In this document: positions 23,740-37,900 of the stretch, one piece after another | Layout of the letters: each line of letters opens with the position of its first letter | How positions within the stretch are numbered: the first letter of the stretch is position 1 | Notes under the pieces: model-generated | The model's database searches: none | The model's input: the letters and a program-made list of their open reading frames with translations, nothing else | Told to the model about the DNA's origin: nothing | Translations under genes and position numbers: made by a program | Source of the DNA: Aporrectodea caliginosa | Lineage: Eukaryota > Annelida > Clitellata > Crassiclitellata > Lumbricidae | DNA length: 64,000 nt | Direction of reading: 5' to 3' | Assembly (NCBI GenBank): GCA_020284085.1 | Contig: JACEVL010006403.1 | Coordinates: 1,653,501 to 1,717,500, forward strand

Positions 23740-25390
23740 GTAGGCCTATATATACTATATATAGGCTAGCCTAGAAATGTTTAAGACTTGAAAAATTTAG
23801 TTCTATACAAATCGAAAACACACATGGTATTTCTTAAACGTAAATTCTAAAACAACTCCGAAATAGTTAAACAAGCAAAACAAGATATCTAAATATCAAC
23901 AACATTAGATTATTCATAACTTAAAACAAAGTTTCTTGATAACAGTTTAAACAAAGCCTGCTATTCGTCTGGTCCGTCGTGTTTCAATATAACTATTGTA
24001 CTCTTCAATTTGTGAAGGCCTACACATTGCACTATCAGATAACGTTTGGGTGCCAATAGTTTGCCTATTCTTTATTATCAAACGGATCTTCTTTCCATTA
24101 ATGACTCACAGTCATTATCACAGAAATTGGCATTCGGATCCGTAAGCCTACACGGCGCTCTGCAAACAGGTATAGGCAATTTTTCTAGTTTGTGTTTCAA
24201 ATGATACATAAAAATAGATGACAATTGTATGAAAAGAAGAAACCTTTGAAATATGCCCGAAACTGATGCTGGTAATAAACTAATTTACAATAATATTGAT
24301 CTCACTTGTCTTACTTTCTTGCTAGAGTTTATACCAGAATTAGCCTAATGCAGTAATCGCACTTATTCGTTAATAACTCCATAATGTCTTAATTCCAACA
24401 TTCTCCTAAATGCATTGAAATATAGTTATCGTGTGTATTAACAGTAATCCAAATTATGCGTGGCGTGTAAATTAATTACTCTAATTTAAGACGTTTACTA
24501 AAATATACATTTTATTGCGTAGCCTGTGCAATAGGTTGCAAGCGCGCTTGTTATTTACACAAAGATTGCAGAATAATATGCAAGGTGTCTGAAGACCGTA
24601 ACAAGGACACGATTTCACAGCCGAAACCGGTTACCGCTCCCAGCATGAATCGTGCAAAGCATATGAAGCGCATAGTTTCTACTTAGACCAATCTAGTGTT
24701 ATCATAGTATTCAAGATGTCAGTCGATGATGGCTTCGAGTGAAATCGCAATCCAAAGTCATAGTTCATTGGAGAAACCAGGTGAAAATACAATAGATCAG
24801 AGAAACCAGAAGCAGTCTAAAAATTCCAAAGTTTCGGACCAGCAACCGAGAAGAGCCTAACACTGTTCAGGTGCGAATCCATAGAATCGATCTTATATAA
24901 TGGGACCAAAGATAATTAAGCCTTAGCAAATCCGACACAGCTAAGACTTAGCTGCATTATCTAACTGAACTGTACTGCTAAGACTAATGTTATCTTCCAA
25001 CAGCAATGTTTACAAGATGCACTCCCTAATTTTATCTTCCTATCTGATTTAACCAACGATTTAGCCACCAAAACTGCGGGACCAACGTTCGAGTGCAAGC
25101 AGGCTTATTTGCTCCGCGATAATAAGAGTAGGCTAACCGATGTAAGTATGTAGGCCTATGTAGCCTATCTGGACACTTCTTATAGCTCCATTTACCCATT
25201 ACTCCATTTACCCCACAAAAGCGCTGCTTGCGCTGCGTCAGTCTATAATATATGTATGATGTTAAATGTCATTAAAGAGTAGAAATGTCATTAGCTAGCA
25301 AAGCAATGCACAGAAATGCCCGGTTTATACATAAGATAAGACGTAATTTCGCTGACAATAATTGTTTCAACAAATGAATCACGCCTATAG
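23740..25390. other. Gene-free interval 3' of the receptor gene
   Basis: AT-rich sequence with scattered TAGGCCTA words. No exon or mobile element recognised. It should contain the receptor's 3' UTR and polyadenylation site; none could be fixed. Confidence 0.4.
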
Positions 25391-25397
25391 TTCTGAC

Positions 25398-25835
25398 TTA
25401 AACAAGATCTTCCTTGATGATATCTTGTTCGTCATCATCTTCTTCCGTTTTCCCTGGTTGACATTTTCTGTAGTCAAACTCATCCTCCGCATCAAGAACA
25501 TATTGTCTGTCTGCCTTTTCATCACCACGTCCAACCATTTGCTCCTTATCCTGACCCTTCAACAAACTCTTCTTGGACTGTTCCGAACCAAATCCGTTGA
25601 CATAACCTCTGTCGACGACTACGTTGCAGGGTCTTTCTGGTCCTTCCTGCTCCAGGTTGTCCATTGGTTGTCTCAGAGCTCCTCCTCCTCCTCTCGTCTT
25701 TGACTGAACGTCATCCTTGGCCGTGCTGTGTAGACTCATCTGCTCAGATACAATAACGGTCGACGTCTGCGTTCTCAGTGACATGTTACGACCATCATGC
25801 CAACGACTCAACCACTTCTTCACTATATTCTGAAC
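25398..25835 (-). CDS. CRH-type receptor last exon: helix 8 and acidic tail, stop codon
   Basis: Begins VQNIVKKWLSRWHDGRNMSL (helix 8, like VRSAIRKRWHRW of CRH receptors), then Ser/Thr-rich sequence with likely kinase sites, a Gly run and a strongly acidic end. The last four residues, EDLV, could be a class III PDZ ligand (x-D/E-x-hydrophobic). CRH receptors usually end much sooner after helix 8, so roughly 100 residues are extra. The stop is at 25398-25400. The acceptor is TGTTGCAAG. Confidence 0.88.
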   Translation of the reverse strand, partial: VQNIVKKWLSRWHDGRNMSLRTQTSTVIVSEQMSLHSTAKDDVQSKTRGGGGALRQPMDNLEQEGPERPCNVVVDRGYVNGFGSEQSKKSLLKGQDKEQMVGRGDEKADRQYVLDAEDEFDYRKCQPGKTEEDDDEQDIIKEDLV

Positions 25836-26299
25836 CTTGCAACAAAATATGTACAACGACGTGTTTATTGATCTAGCATTTCAACTAAACGACCTGCATG
25901 CACTGAGGTACGCCTGTATGTATGTATGCATGTTTTAATGCACGTATGTATGCATGTATGTATGTATGCTTGTATTCATGCACGTATGTATGCATGTATG
26001 TATGCATGTATGTATATATCATGTATGTATGCACGTATGTATGCATGTATGTATGCATGCATGTATGTATGTATAATGTATGTATACGTACGTATGTATG
26101 TATGTATGTATGTATGTATGTATGTATGTATGTATGTGTGTATGCATATATGTATGTATGTATGTATGTATGCATGTATGTATGTATGTACGCATGTATG
26201 TGCGTATGTATGTATGTATGTATGCATGCATGTATGTATGTATAATGTATGTATACGTACGTATGTATGTATGTATGTATGTATGTATGTATGACATTG

Positions 26300-26362
<63 letters not shown>

Positions 26363-26373
26363 TGTGTGTATGC

Positions 26374-26406
<33 letters not shown>

Positions 26407-29400
26407 TGTATGCATGTATGTATGTATGTACGCATGTATGTATGTATGTGCGTATGTATGTATGTATGCATGTATATATGTATGCAAGTATTAAAGTATG
26501 TATACGATCAGCATGTGCATTTGTGTGTAATTATCAAAACTCTTATATATAGCGTCTTGTAGGATAGTGCAACGGTAATATATATATATAGTGCATTAAG
26601 ATAAGGCAAGGTTAGGTAAGGGAAGACAAGATGAGGCAAGGTAGGATGAGGTGAGGCAAGTTTAGGTAAGGTATTCAATCTGTGTGAGGAATTTAAGAGT
26701 GTTACATTAAGACGTGTCTTCATACATGCATACAAACATACATACATACAGTACATACATGCATACATGCATACATACATACATACATACATACATACAT
26801 ACATACATACATACATACATACATACACACATACATACAAAAATTGCTGAGGTGTTTGCCAACATGGAAAACCCAACAACTATAATTATGTTGACGGGTG
26901 ATGAGTCTTGATGTCGTTTAGAAGTTTTAACCTATGTTTACTATTTTCTCTTCTGCTGCTTACATCAGGGTGGCCAGAATCACTCATGCCTGACTAGGTT
27001 ACTGAGGTCAAAGTACCTCTCTTGCCCGATCCTACTGGGGAGCGTTTCACAGTCTGCACAGCAAAGACAAATGTTGGCGATGTCGTTGGGAATGGGCCTA
27101 ACTCATAGACAGGAAAAGTCACACATTTCGGCTGCACTTCCCTGTCAACGAAAGCTACAAGCGAATGCCTACCTCAAAGTTCATAAAGCAGTAGAAGATC
27201 GCCACAAACAAACCCTAAAAACATCAGTAAAAATTAAATTATAACAATAGAAGTTGTTATGAATTAGCGAACAACTGAACAAAAGAATAACTGAGCGAAT
27301 AATAGAACGAAGAAACAGAATAGCGAATGAAAGTAGGTCTATGAATGCACAAATTGTATGAGTGATCGATCAATAGTTTATCAGTTTATCATTTATCCAT
27401 TCATCATCCATCCATCCATCCTTTAAGTTTAAGCCACCCGCTCACCCACCCATCCCATAAATTTTGAGCGATGAATCTGATGATAAGTATCTGATTTTGG
27501 CTCACCTGGAAAGATTGAAGAATGACATTGATGTAGACAAGGACGACCTGTTTCGCAGCCGAGTAGAAGAGAAGATAAGTCACTCCAAGCAACGGAAATA
27601 GGACCAGAGACGCTTTTGTTGTCTTCCTGCATTCAACAAAATTATTCACAACTGAATTCTGTTGTATATTTCGGGTTTTTGAAACCTTAGCTGGAACAGA
27701 TTTAGGCGGAAACCACGTGAAATGTATTGCTTAATAAGGAAAGCCACGTCCGCGGTAATGCAGCCGATTGCTAACAGCGACGATTCTCAAGCATAAAAAT
27801 GGTGTTTTTCGACTCCCTGCAAAAACAGTACACCATAGAACAAATTGACTCGAAATTTGATAGCGATGCCGATCTGAAACGTCTTGGAGCGACCGAATTC
27901 CAATAGCGTCCAAATGGCATCCACGTTTTAAGTTACGTTTCAATTTCAGTCTATGGTCATCACCTTTAGACTGTCTTGAGCATGGTTCCCTCGCCTCCGC
28001 TTAGAGTAGCAGTGGACCTATGCAAGGTCTGTGTTATGGCGAAGGTACAAAATATTGCTCAACTATTTATTCAATCAGACTGTTGTTCTCAAACTTCAAC
28101 TAGAGCCTACTTAAAATATGAATCTTTGGCAAAACCTTTGATTAAATGACCTAACTTTGAATTTTGAATGACGAGGAGTAAAAGTTAATAAAAATGTAAT
28201 AAAATCGACGCATTAACCGAGTTTACGCGTTTAAGCTTATAATATTATAATAGGAAATATTAACTTCAATAACGAAAATGAATATTTCTTATTATGGAAA
28301 TGTTACTTTTTAGGTAAAATGGAAATATAACTATACAACTATGCTGTACAATCAGAGCACATTGGCCAAGTCCTTCTGAGTCATACTTGATCAAGCTTGA
28401 TCCCACGATCATTACAATGATCATTGTACTTGTTCTTTCATCATTTAGAGAAATTTTTGAACCTTCGAAGCTCGTGTCCTTTCTCCACTTTGTGGTTGCG
28501 AACACAGCACACGCAGCTACAGATCTCGCTGTTCATATGAACTCAGCTCTTTTTGAATCCACGAAAGAACATTTTTCTGTTAAGCCTAAGAGGATTTAAA
28601 CTCACTCTTCTCCTCGACCCTGGTGCGAATCGGATATTGCCGCTTTTCGGGAGCGTAACCGGAATGAAAGGCAAGCCTATTGGTGACGCTCCCATTTAGT
28701 TTTTCTATCTCCTCAAATTCAAGAGCCAATGGCGCATTTGCGGTAGGCTTGTCTGGTGCAGTATGATTACTTCGCTATATATAAGTTATGAGATTAGATA
28801 AAATTCACTTGACTTGGCCCATTCTTATAACCACGTCTGTACAATTAAATTATTTTAAAACTCTGCAGTTTAAGAATTAATGTTAACTCATGAATTCGTC
28901 ATGAATTAGAGCGATATACATTACATAACTTACTTAGGGCGTATACTAGTCATCTGCCCCGCTGCAAAATTTAAACAAGTAGCCCAGGCCTAATTCTTAG
29001 AGTAACTAGATGATTAACTACTAACATAATTACTTATTGTGACATACTAGGACCTATATTCGATTTGAATGTAAGCAGATCATTTTGGTCATGAATTACA
29101 ACAGATCCTAATGGTGCATTTCCTTGGTTTTGCTATGACAGATTGTTTTTCCTACATAAACATACCTGTAGAGTACGTGCTGTGATGAACTCGAGGCTCT
29201 CAGTTTTGTCCATAGAATCCAAACGGTGCTGGCTAAGAAAATGGCGTTAGCCTGTGAATATACAGAAGTACAATGCAAGAAAAGCAAATCACTCTAATGA
29301 AAGCTGAAGTAAATATAAAAATAGATAACCAATCTTCACCTATAAAAGAAAACTCATTGATGGAGGCACGATCTTGCTTCTTGCAGTAAAGCTAGTTTCT

Positions 29401-32400
29401 TGGCCTTCTCAGCCAAAGAAATGACTGTTTATAGAGGAATGATGCCAAGGATTTTATTTAATTGTTTCCAGTGCATTCAAATTCGGCGAATGAATGACAT
29501 AGTTTACTGAATCACCAGCAAACTCCATTAGATCTTAAGGCAATATCACATAATGCAAGTTTAGGTTTTCTGGTACTGAAGGTAAGCTATGATCACGCCG
29601 AATTGGCTACTGGACTGACCTATCTAAAAATAATATTCACAGGCAGATTTTCAATTTTGACAGTAATATTGGTTTGGCAATTAATTATTAATAGCAAATC
29701 ACACAAACTTATCATATCTCTATAGGTCATGTGGCCTATAATTATAACATAGGCTCCTAATACTTATAAAAGCGTAAAATCAACAACATGTTATCTCTCA
29801 AAAGCCGTCGTTGGGTGACCCTTTCGTTTCTTTTTCTTAAGAGCAGTTTCGTGCTCGTCGTAATAATTATTTGACATCTTTGGTTGGTGGCCTTTTAGAA
29901 AGACAGAAAAACCTAATCGACCGTCGCTAATAGGCCTACGACCTTTCGGTTGAAAAGGTGTAGGCCTATGTCAAACACAATTTGTAAAATCTCTATAGTT
30001 CTAAAATTAATAGGCCTACTTTACTTTTGAACCTAACCGTATTCCTAATATGCCACTTTCCATGGAACAACTCGTAACAGCTGAGAATTTTGGCAGTATG
30101 CTTTCTGCCAGACTCTTAAAGCCTTTTCTATTGACACCTTCTCACTATCGATGGCCCCATTATAAATTTAATCTCATAGGCGTAATCTTGATGTCCATTT
30201 AAGTTGTCTTTAGATAGCCTTATATACAATAGATGCAAAGAACAAACATGGTTGTTCTTTGCATCTATCTGTCGATAAATCTGTCTCAAGACAATACAAT
30301 TCTACTATGTTAGGTCCTCAATAATCGTAATCGTAATCTGGAAATGTTCTAAAGCGCTACTCAAAACCAATGCGCAGTCGAGCACCTGCTTATTCACTAG
30401 CACTGCGTCGTTTCAGAGGCGTTTAAATAATCCAATACGATCAGCACAACTCGCTTCTCTAACGACTTCGTAGACACATGTGTACGATGGAGTGTCAAGC
30501 ATAAGATCAGTTTACAATATCCGTCAATTCCTTAGTTACATATTATTTTAATAACTCGAGACCTACCACAAGAACGGTGTAAATCGGAACAATGTAAATG
30601 TAATCGAAGTATTCGTATTTGGAACTCGTATCGTCATTGATTGCATTCAAGCACCTATGCAAAATAGAACATCATGAACTCCAAAGACATAATTACCAGC
30701 AGTAGTATGCCCTATTCGCAAAAAATATGCCTAATAATAGGTCTAAAGTAATTAGTATATCATTACATTTTTATTGTCATTACTAATTATCACTATTATT
30801 AATCTATTATAACACTAATTTAACGATAAGATCAATTAAAATATTGCATTAGAAAAAATGGTGACGAAGGCATCTCATCATCCATTCACACAACATGAGG
30901 ATTATATATCTAGGCTATTAGCTGCAGAAGAATATGGCTGTTCGCAGTAATGCATCTGGATGATTATTACTGATAGGCTATAACACTATAAGCTAATTAT
31001 TACAACAGCAATAGACAGATAAGCAGTAAGAGAATATGATGCCCTTAGAATATTTTTAATGTGTAGGCTATTAGGCTATCCAACAGTGCCAACATAATAA
31101 TATAATTAATCTATTTTAACACTAATTTAACGATAGGATCAATTAAAATATTGCATTAGTCATATGATTAAGAGTCTATATGTGTCCAGATTTTGTGTCA
31201 TTATTCTAATTCTTATATATTACACGCAATCATGTATAATTGTATATATTCACAAATTCTTGATATATTTGGTCCATTAATTCATATCACCAACTTATCG
31301 CTTTCATTATACAATGACTGCTTTGCAATGAGTGTATGAATGCGTTTCTTATGACACCGGTTTAACAAAGAGTTCTAGAGATCAAAAGGCCGTTCAGGAT
31401 ATTGGATTCGTGTCCTATTGCATCAACGTCGTCGTCATCATCATTATCATCATCGTCGCCATCATCATCGTTATCGCCATCATCATTGTCGTCGTCGTCA
31501 TCATCACCACCACCACCACAACCAACACATCATGACCATCAGTTCCTGAGAATCCTGACGCCAATCATATGGCGGCGAGAGTGAATGAGTGAATGATCTC
31601 CATTTTCTTCGGACATTTGTCAAGTCCACTGTTCATCTCAAGAGTCCAAGTATCAATATGCCATCGTTTTTGTTGGCAGGGATAGATGGGACTACTAAGC
31701 ACAGACTGAAGCACTTTCTAGACGTGAGTCTGAACTCAAGTCTAGGCTGCATGATATTGCAAACCCTAAACATAATCCCAGCCTCAACTCTTTGAGACTG
31801 GACATCACTGATAATCTCCTAGAACTTGTCTTGATGGAAAACGACTCTGAAGATGACAGTGGTGATGCTAGCAGAGATGAAGACGTTGCAGATGAAAAGC
31901 ATAAGATTTGTTATCATATCCAGGGACCGTTTCGAAACCTCTATCACTATCTTGGGCCGTGATTAACCTATTTTACTAGGGCTGCGATTAACGATTAATT
32001 AATCGATTAATCGTTAAAACTTTTAATCGATTAATTTCGGCTTCTTCGATTAATTTTCGATTAATTTTCTACTTATTTTATGACGTCAAGAGGCCTATTT
32101 CCGAAATTAACAATATGGCGAACAGTAATAATGTGAAACATTTGAGTGGAAAATTAAGCGATCATTTTGCATTTAAGGTAAATGCCGATGGAAAAGTCGC
32201 AGATGGCGAAAAAATTAACTGTCTTCATTGCAATAAACAGTTCGCTTAACGGGGTTCAAACATATCGCTGACGTATTACTACCACCATCAGCACAAACAC
32301 CCGTCGGTAGGCTATATCAAAGCGTTCTCTTTGCTGATGAACGAATTAAGAAAGCAAGCGAGAAGCGTTGTTCAAGAACAAATTATTTTTCCCGTCAGAC

Positions 32401-34880
32401 AGACAAGCCAAATGATTGTTGCTATTGTAGCCAAACTCTTCAGACTATCCTATGCCGATTCTACTCCGGTGTCACCACATCAACGATTTCCCCCGTAGCA
32501 CCATGCTGTCTCCTCGGCTTGACCTCCCCGGATTCTAACCTGGCACCGGAAAGGACAAAACAACCTGGCTATTGCGGACTTTATTTGATATAGCGCAGGT
32601 AAATAAGTTGCAGTCTCGTTTTCGTGGCCTTTTTGGGGCGCTGAGAAATGTCGGAAATTTACATTACACATTATGATAAATCATGGAGATAATTTGGGAA
32701 AGGAAATGATGCAGAGTACAACATCTGGATCACGAGCAGGTGGAAGGCAACGAAGGATAAGCCCTGAACATAGGATTCGAACATAGCTCACTATGACATG
32801 TCGTTTACTGAGGACAACTGAGGACAGAGATGATTGGAAACGGACGGTTCATTGTGTGGCCAACCTTCGGAGTGAAGACGACTAAAGAGAAGACAGGACG
32901 TGCATGGGCGTATGTAGGGGTGGCTTTACGGGTTCAAACCCCCCAAATAAGTTTCCGAAAAATTTTTATATGCTTTTACATGCAAAATAAAAAAAATCTG
33001 GACTTTTGCGACGATTTTCAATGGAAAACCCCTCCGAAATCTTAAAACACCCTCCGAAATTTTTTTCTGGCTACGCCCATGAGGATGTGACAAGACGTCT
33101 GCGTAAGGATGCTCTTCTCTAACACCATGATGCAACTATAGTAGGCCTACTTAGTGCTATCAATTTGTAAGAAATAAAGTTTTACGTGTGACTTCCTTTC
33201 CTCCTCGCTTTCGTCCTTCAACGCTTCCTCTTCCTTCTCCTCGACCAATACCTTCACCCGCCGTCTCCACCTTCCTACCCTCTTTTCCATCTACGTAAAC
33301 CACATGGGAATTGTAACGCATTTCTTATGTAGACTAAGTGGAGCTACAGATCAGACGCGATAGATTATGTTGGCCCCGTTAATTAAGACTTATACGTTTT
33401 GCGATATATACGTCTTCATTTAATTACAGCTGAGTTTTAACTGCCTGTCTGTGGCGGGTCTTATGGTCGTTTTACAGTCGTCGACCCAACGGAATGAGAG
33501 GAGGATAAACCGTAGAACGACCGTTCAAGTTCCGACGACGAAGCACATGCAGCAACAGCAGTAATCGTTAGTTAATTGAATGCGGAAGTGGGTCTGTCTT
33601 TGATCTACGCTCATTTTCTAATCTTAATTAACGAACGTATCGCATGTGTACTTTGATCGTTGACCTATCGTGCGTCATTGGTTCTGATCTGTGATCAGAA
33701 AACGCACAATTAGCTTTATATCGTTTTTCCTTCTGACTGGCAGAGAGAGAGACCGACGACGACAGGGCGCGTCCCCTAACTCTCACCGAGCCTTGGAAGA
33801 AGGGTCTAATGGACCTCTGCCGCCTGCCAGTGCTACAAACACTGGTTCCATTCGATTACCAGATTGCCATCTGAGACTAATGATGTCATCGCTGCTGTGG
33901 TGCCACCAACTGGTAAAGAACGCATGCGCCGGTGGCACCACCGCTTGGATCAAAGGCCGACCTTAATCAGGTCTAAGTGACAGCTGACTGCAGCTGCTGC
34001 TGCTGGCTAATGAAGGAAACTGTAGCCAAACACCTGAGACGCTGAACCACATCAGACGTCAGTTGCCCACGTGACGACGTTCATTTGACATTATGTACGT
34101 AGATACAAGGCCTACTTTATAATCCTCAGGTATAATACGGCTATGCAGCACATGCATACCTAGGCCTATATATAATATACACGGTGTTCCAATTGAACTG
34201 ATACCATTTTTGCTTTGGCAATAAATCTGTCAATAATTATTCGAAAAATAATTTAATAAAATTTTGTAGATTGAAAGATATAGGGCCTACTTTATGATCC
34301 TCAGGTATGCACGTGTGGTATAGCCTACCTCAGGTAGGCTATAGCACACGTGCATGCTCGTATAATATGCACATTCATTTGTGCAATTTATGACATATAT
34401 GCCTATAATTATGCCTTTCAAACACAGTGAAATTAAATTTTTGCACCATGTTTTACAACGCACTCATTAAACTAGTAGCATTACTTAAATTACTGACTAT
34501 ACATTTATCCACTCGTTTTCCGTCTCTCACTTGTTACCTTGCCATGCACAACCATCTTCCATGCACTTAATCTCTGTACGTACATGTATAAGCATCTCCG
34601 GTACTATCGTCAATTGGTTTGCCTCCTATCTCTCTCTCTCTAATCGTACTCAGCACGTTCGCACCGACTCTCTGATGGCATCCATTACTGCTCTTTGATG
34701 ATCCGCAAAGTTTCATCCTAGGAACCCTGCTGCTCATTATCTATAAGCCTATAAGCCTATACTCATGCGTGCGTTAAAAATACCGTGCTTGGACATAATA
34801 ATTGCACGATACATGCATGAAAGATACACGGAAGCAATATTATTAAGAAATAATAGCTTCCGTTCATACATCGCACTCAT

Positions 34881-34959
<79 letters not shown>

Positions 34960-37900
34960 CTCGCTCTCTCTCAATTTCTTGTTGAAGAAAACATAAAGGG
35001 AGCAAATGGAAGACGAGAAGAGGAATGAACGGAGGAAGAAGACCAGAACGAGAAATTGGAAGACTTGTTACAAGGCAAAGGAGGAGAGTAGAGACCACAA
35101 GAAGCAAAGGAAGTTCACTACTGTCGTACAATTACGGTGATTTTTTTACAAAGGCAATTAACACGCAGAAATGATAAATGGGAGCTACATAAAGCTTCAG
35201 TTTCAGTTACATATAATATTGGTGATGATCGCAACAACAATGACGACGACAATGATGTTGAATTTAGTCTATTTCATACTAACGAGTCGTTTTCCTCTCT
35301 CCATCTGACAATCGCCCAGACTACTGTAAAGACAGCAGGAACACCTACAATGCAATACACTATAGCGTAACATAATACAGTGCAGCATGATACTTTACAG
35401 TACAGAATAATGAAATAAAATACTGAATATGCACAGTTACAGTGCAGCACAGAACAGTGCAATGCAGTGTAATACAACACTATGTGTTTCTTTTCTATGT
35501 TTCATTACTATAGCGCCTATTAGGGTGCTTCGCAAGGGCACTGCAATGACTGCATGCGCTATACTATGCTCTACAGTAACTATACTACACATACTGTAAC
35601 ATACTTCATAATGTATATATGCATAATTGCATAATGCATACATAGGTATAGAGCAGGGATGGGCAAATTACATGGGCTCTTCGAATTCCTTGTAGTCGAA
35701 ACCCTATAGGTTGGACAATGGACACCGATTATCTCCCTTCGAAGACTTCTGGATGTGGAGATATAAACGGTTACCTGAAAAGTAACGTCGCGTTACCTGC
35801 TCCGCAAGATATAACTTTCAGAGAGTGTCAAAAACATTGTGCAAAAATTTGGCCATAACTAGACATTCATATCATCCTTCTGAGAACAATACTTTACGAG
35901 AAACTTTGATCCAATTGCAACGTTGTCAAAATACGACATTATCTTCATCGCAGAGGTTGTCAAAGTCAAAGATCAGCAGAGACAGCGATACCTGGACAAG
36001 TACCGCTGGTAAATACGGAAGACAAGACATGAATGACAGTGGGGTTTTTGGTGTGACCTCGACCGTCCATCATGGGTGGCCCTACCGACTGAATGACCTG
36101 CAGTCAGGGAATACCTATTTCACTCCGATCCGGTGGCTCGATGGATATCATCAGGACACTGCGTCATCTACCACCAATGAAGGACCGCTGGGTGTTGGCG
36201 TCATCGTGTACCGTGTACACTACTGCCTATATTGTCACTCTTCAACGCGACTTAAGAAATTTTGAACATGGTGTCATCATCAATTATAGACTCAATTGAT
36301 CGACCAAGTCCACATAGATCTTGTTACATAGACTCTGCCTGTAAAAATGACGCAACTATGATGCATTATAACTGCGTCTTTTACAGGCAGAGTCTGCGTA
36401 ACAAGATCTACAGTAGTGGCCATATTATTATGGTCAAGGCTAAAAAAACGGTTTTTGGTACATACATACATGCATAAGCCTACATAAATGCATACGTACA
36501 TAGGCTTAAATACATACATACATACATGCATGCATACATATTATGCACATACATACATACATACATGCATGCATATTATGCACATACATACATACATACA
36601 TGCATGCATACATGCAAACACGCACACCATATCCATACATACTTACGTACATACATGCATGCCTACATACATACATACATACATACATACAAACATACAT
36701 ACACACATGCTTCCGGGATTTCTAAACGGACGCATGATTATCTACATATAGACATACGCAGCAACATACATACATGCATGCATATATGCATACATGCATA
36801 TAATTACATACATGTACGTACGTATACATACATACATGCACACATACATGGCTTCAACACACAGAATTTACCAGTTCTCAGTATGTTATATGATGTTCTC
36901 AGTCCTTTGATTGCATAAAATAAGTGCGAAATGTGAAAATAACTGGTGTTTAGCCTTGACCATAATAATATGGCCACTACTGTATGTGGATTTGGTCGCT
37001 CGCATGAGAAGGTTCGGATTTTGGATTTGTAGGACAATGGCTTTGGTTTTGTTTTACTGAAATTTTCATTCTAGATAGGCATCAAACGTAGAGACTGTGT
37101 CTTGTTTGAGTTGTCTGAGTTGCGCTAAAGGACGAATGGACAGAACGAGCTCCCATCGTTCGAGAACTTCGAAAAGTCGTCCAACAGTATTAATAGCTTT
37201 TGAGACCATTGAGACGCTACAGCGGCTACAGTAGTGCCGAAATGTAACGATGGAAGTCTAGAAGAACCAGATAGCAGAGATTGGTCTATGTTTGTTTTGC
37301 TTAACTGAACGCGTGACCACACAATCCTCAAGTATTCTTTCCATTTGGAACCTCTTAAATGGCCTTTGAATCTTGACGATTCCCGATCATGAAGTCGTTA
37401 GGCCTATTTAATGCAGAAGTCTTGATTTAGCTGGATAGGAATTGATTGCTATCTTTAAAGATCATTACATAAGTCAGTCGTCGACTGAAGAGAAAACAGC
37501 AATTGTCCGTCCATTGTGGCAATTAACGATATTTACTAACAACAAGCAACTTCTTACAGCCATTTCATTTCCTTGTTTTGAAAAATAAATCCCTGGATGT
37601 CAGTGATAACTGTTCTGTATTTGTCACGCAATACGAATAATAAATATTCGCTGCCCATTTGATGCAGATCGAGTCTCTCGACATCTGCGTCGTCAGTCAT
37701 TAGATGCAGCCAATCGACTGCTCCAACCTAATTAATCCACTCGACGGACAACTGAGCGCAAACAAGTTTACAAAGAGAGACGATTTTCTCGAAACAGAAG
37801 ATGCTAGATGTTCCAGAGGCGTTGCCATGGGTAACGAGTGTAGCGTTTCCGTGCGAGTGATTGCGCAACTGAGGCTTGCAGCAGCATAACTCATATAGCG

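Larger units (their letters stand above)
36295..37008. mobile_element. Foldback (long inverted repeat) element, interrupted by a MITE
   Basis: The left arm (about 36,295-36,354) and the right arm are inverted copies. The right arm is in two parts, 36,373-36,410 and 36,983-37,008, separated exactly by the TA-flanked MITE. Joining the right parts at TA restores GATCTATGTGGATTTGGTCG, the mirror of the left-arm GATCTATGTGGACTTGGTCG. The loop is about 18 bp. Confidence 0.8.

Noticed and set aside
25885..26562. Several 80-200-codon frames rich in Tyr, Ile, His, Cys and Met
   Set aside because: Translations of (TATG)n/(CATA)n in different frames on both strands.
34765..35131. Frames with Ser-Leu or Glu-Arg repeats
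   Set aside because: They are the two strands of a (TC)n microsatellite.
36940..37000. Candidate TM4 exon of the receptor (PHTVVAILLWSRLN)
   Set aside because: It falls in the MITE terminal inverted repeat and is mirrored at 36,411; the true TM4 exon with correct phase and length is at 35,284-35,344.
37558..37593. Small exon with good splice sites (CATCCAG / GTAAGA)
   Set aside because: Length 35 nt does not fit the receptor phases and it encodes no membrane segment.
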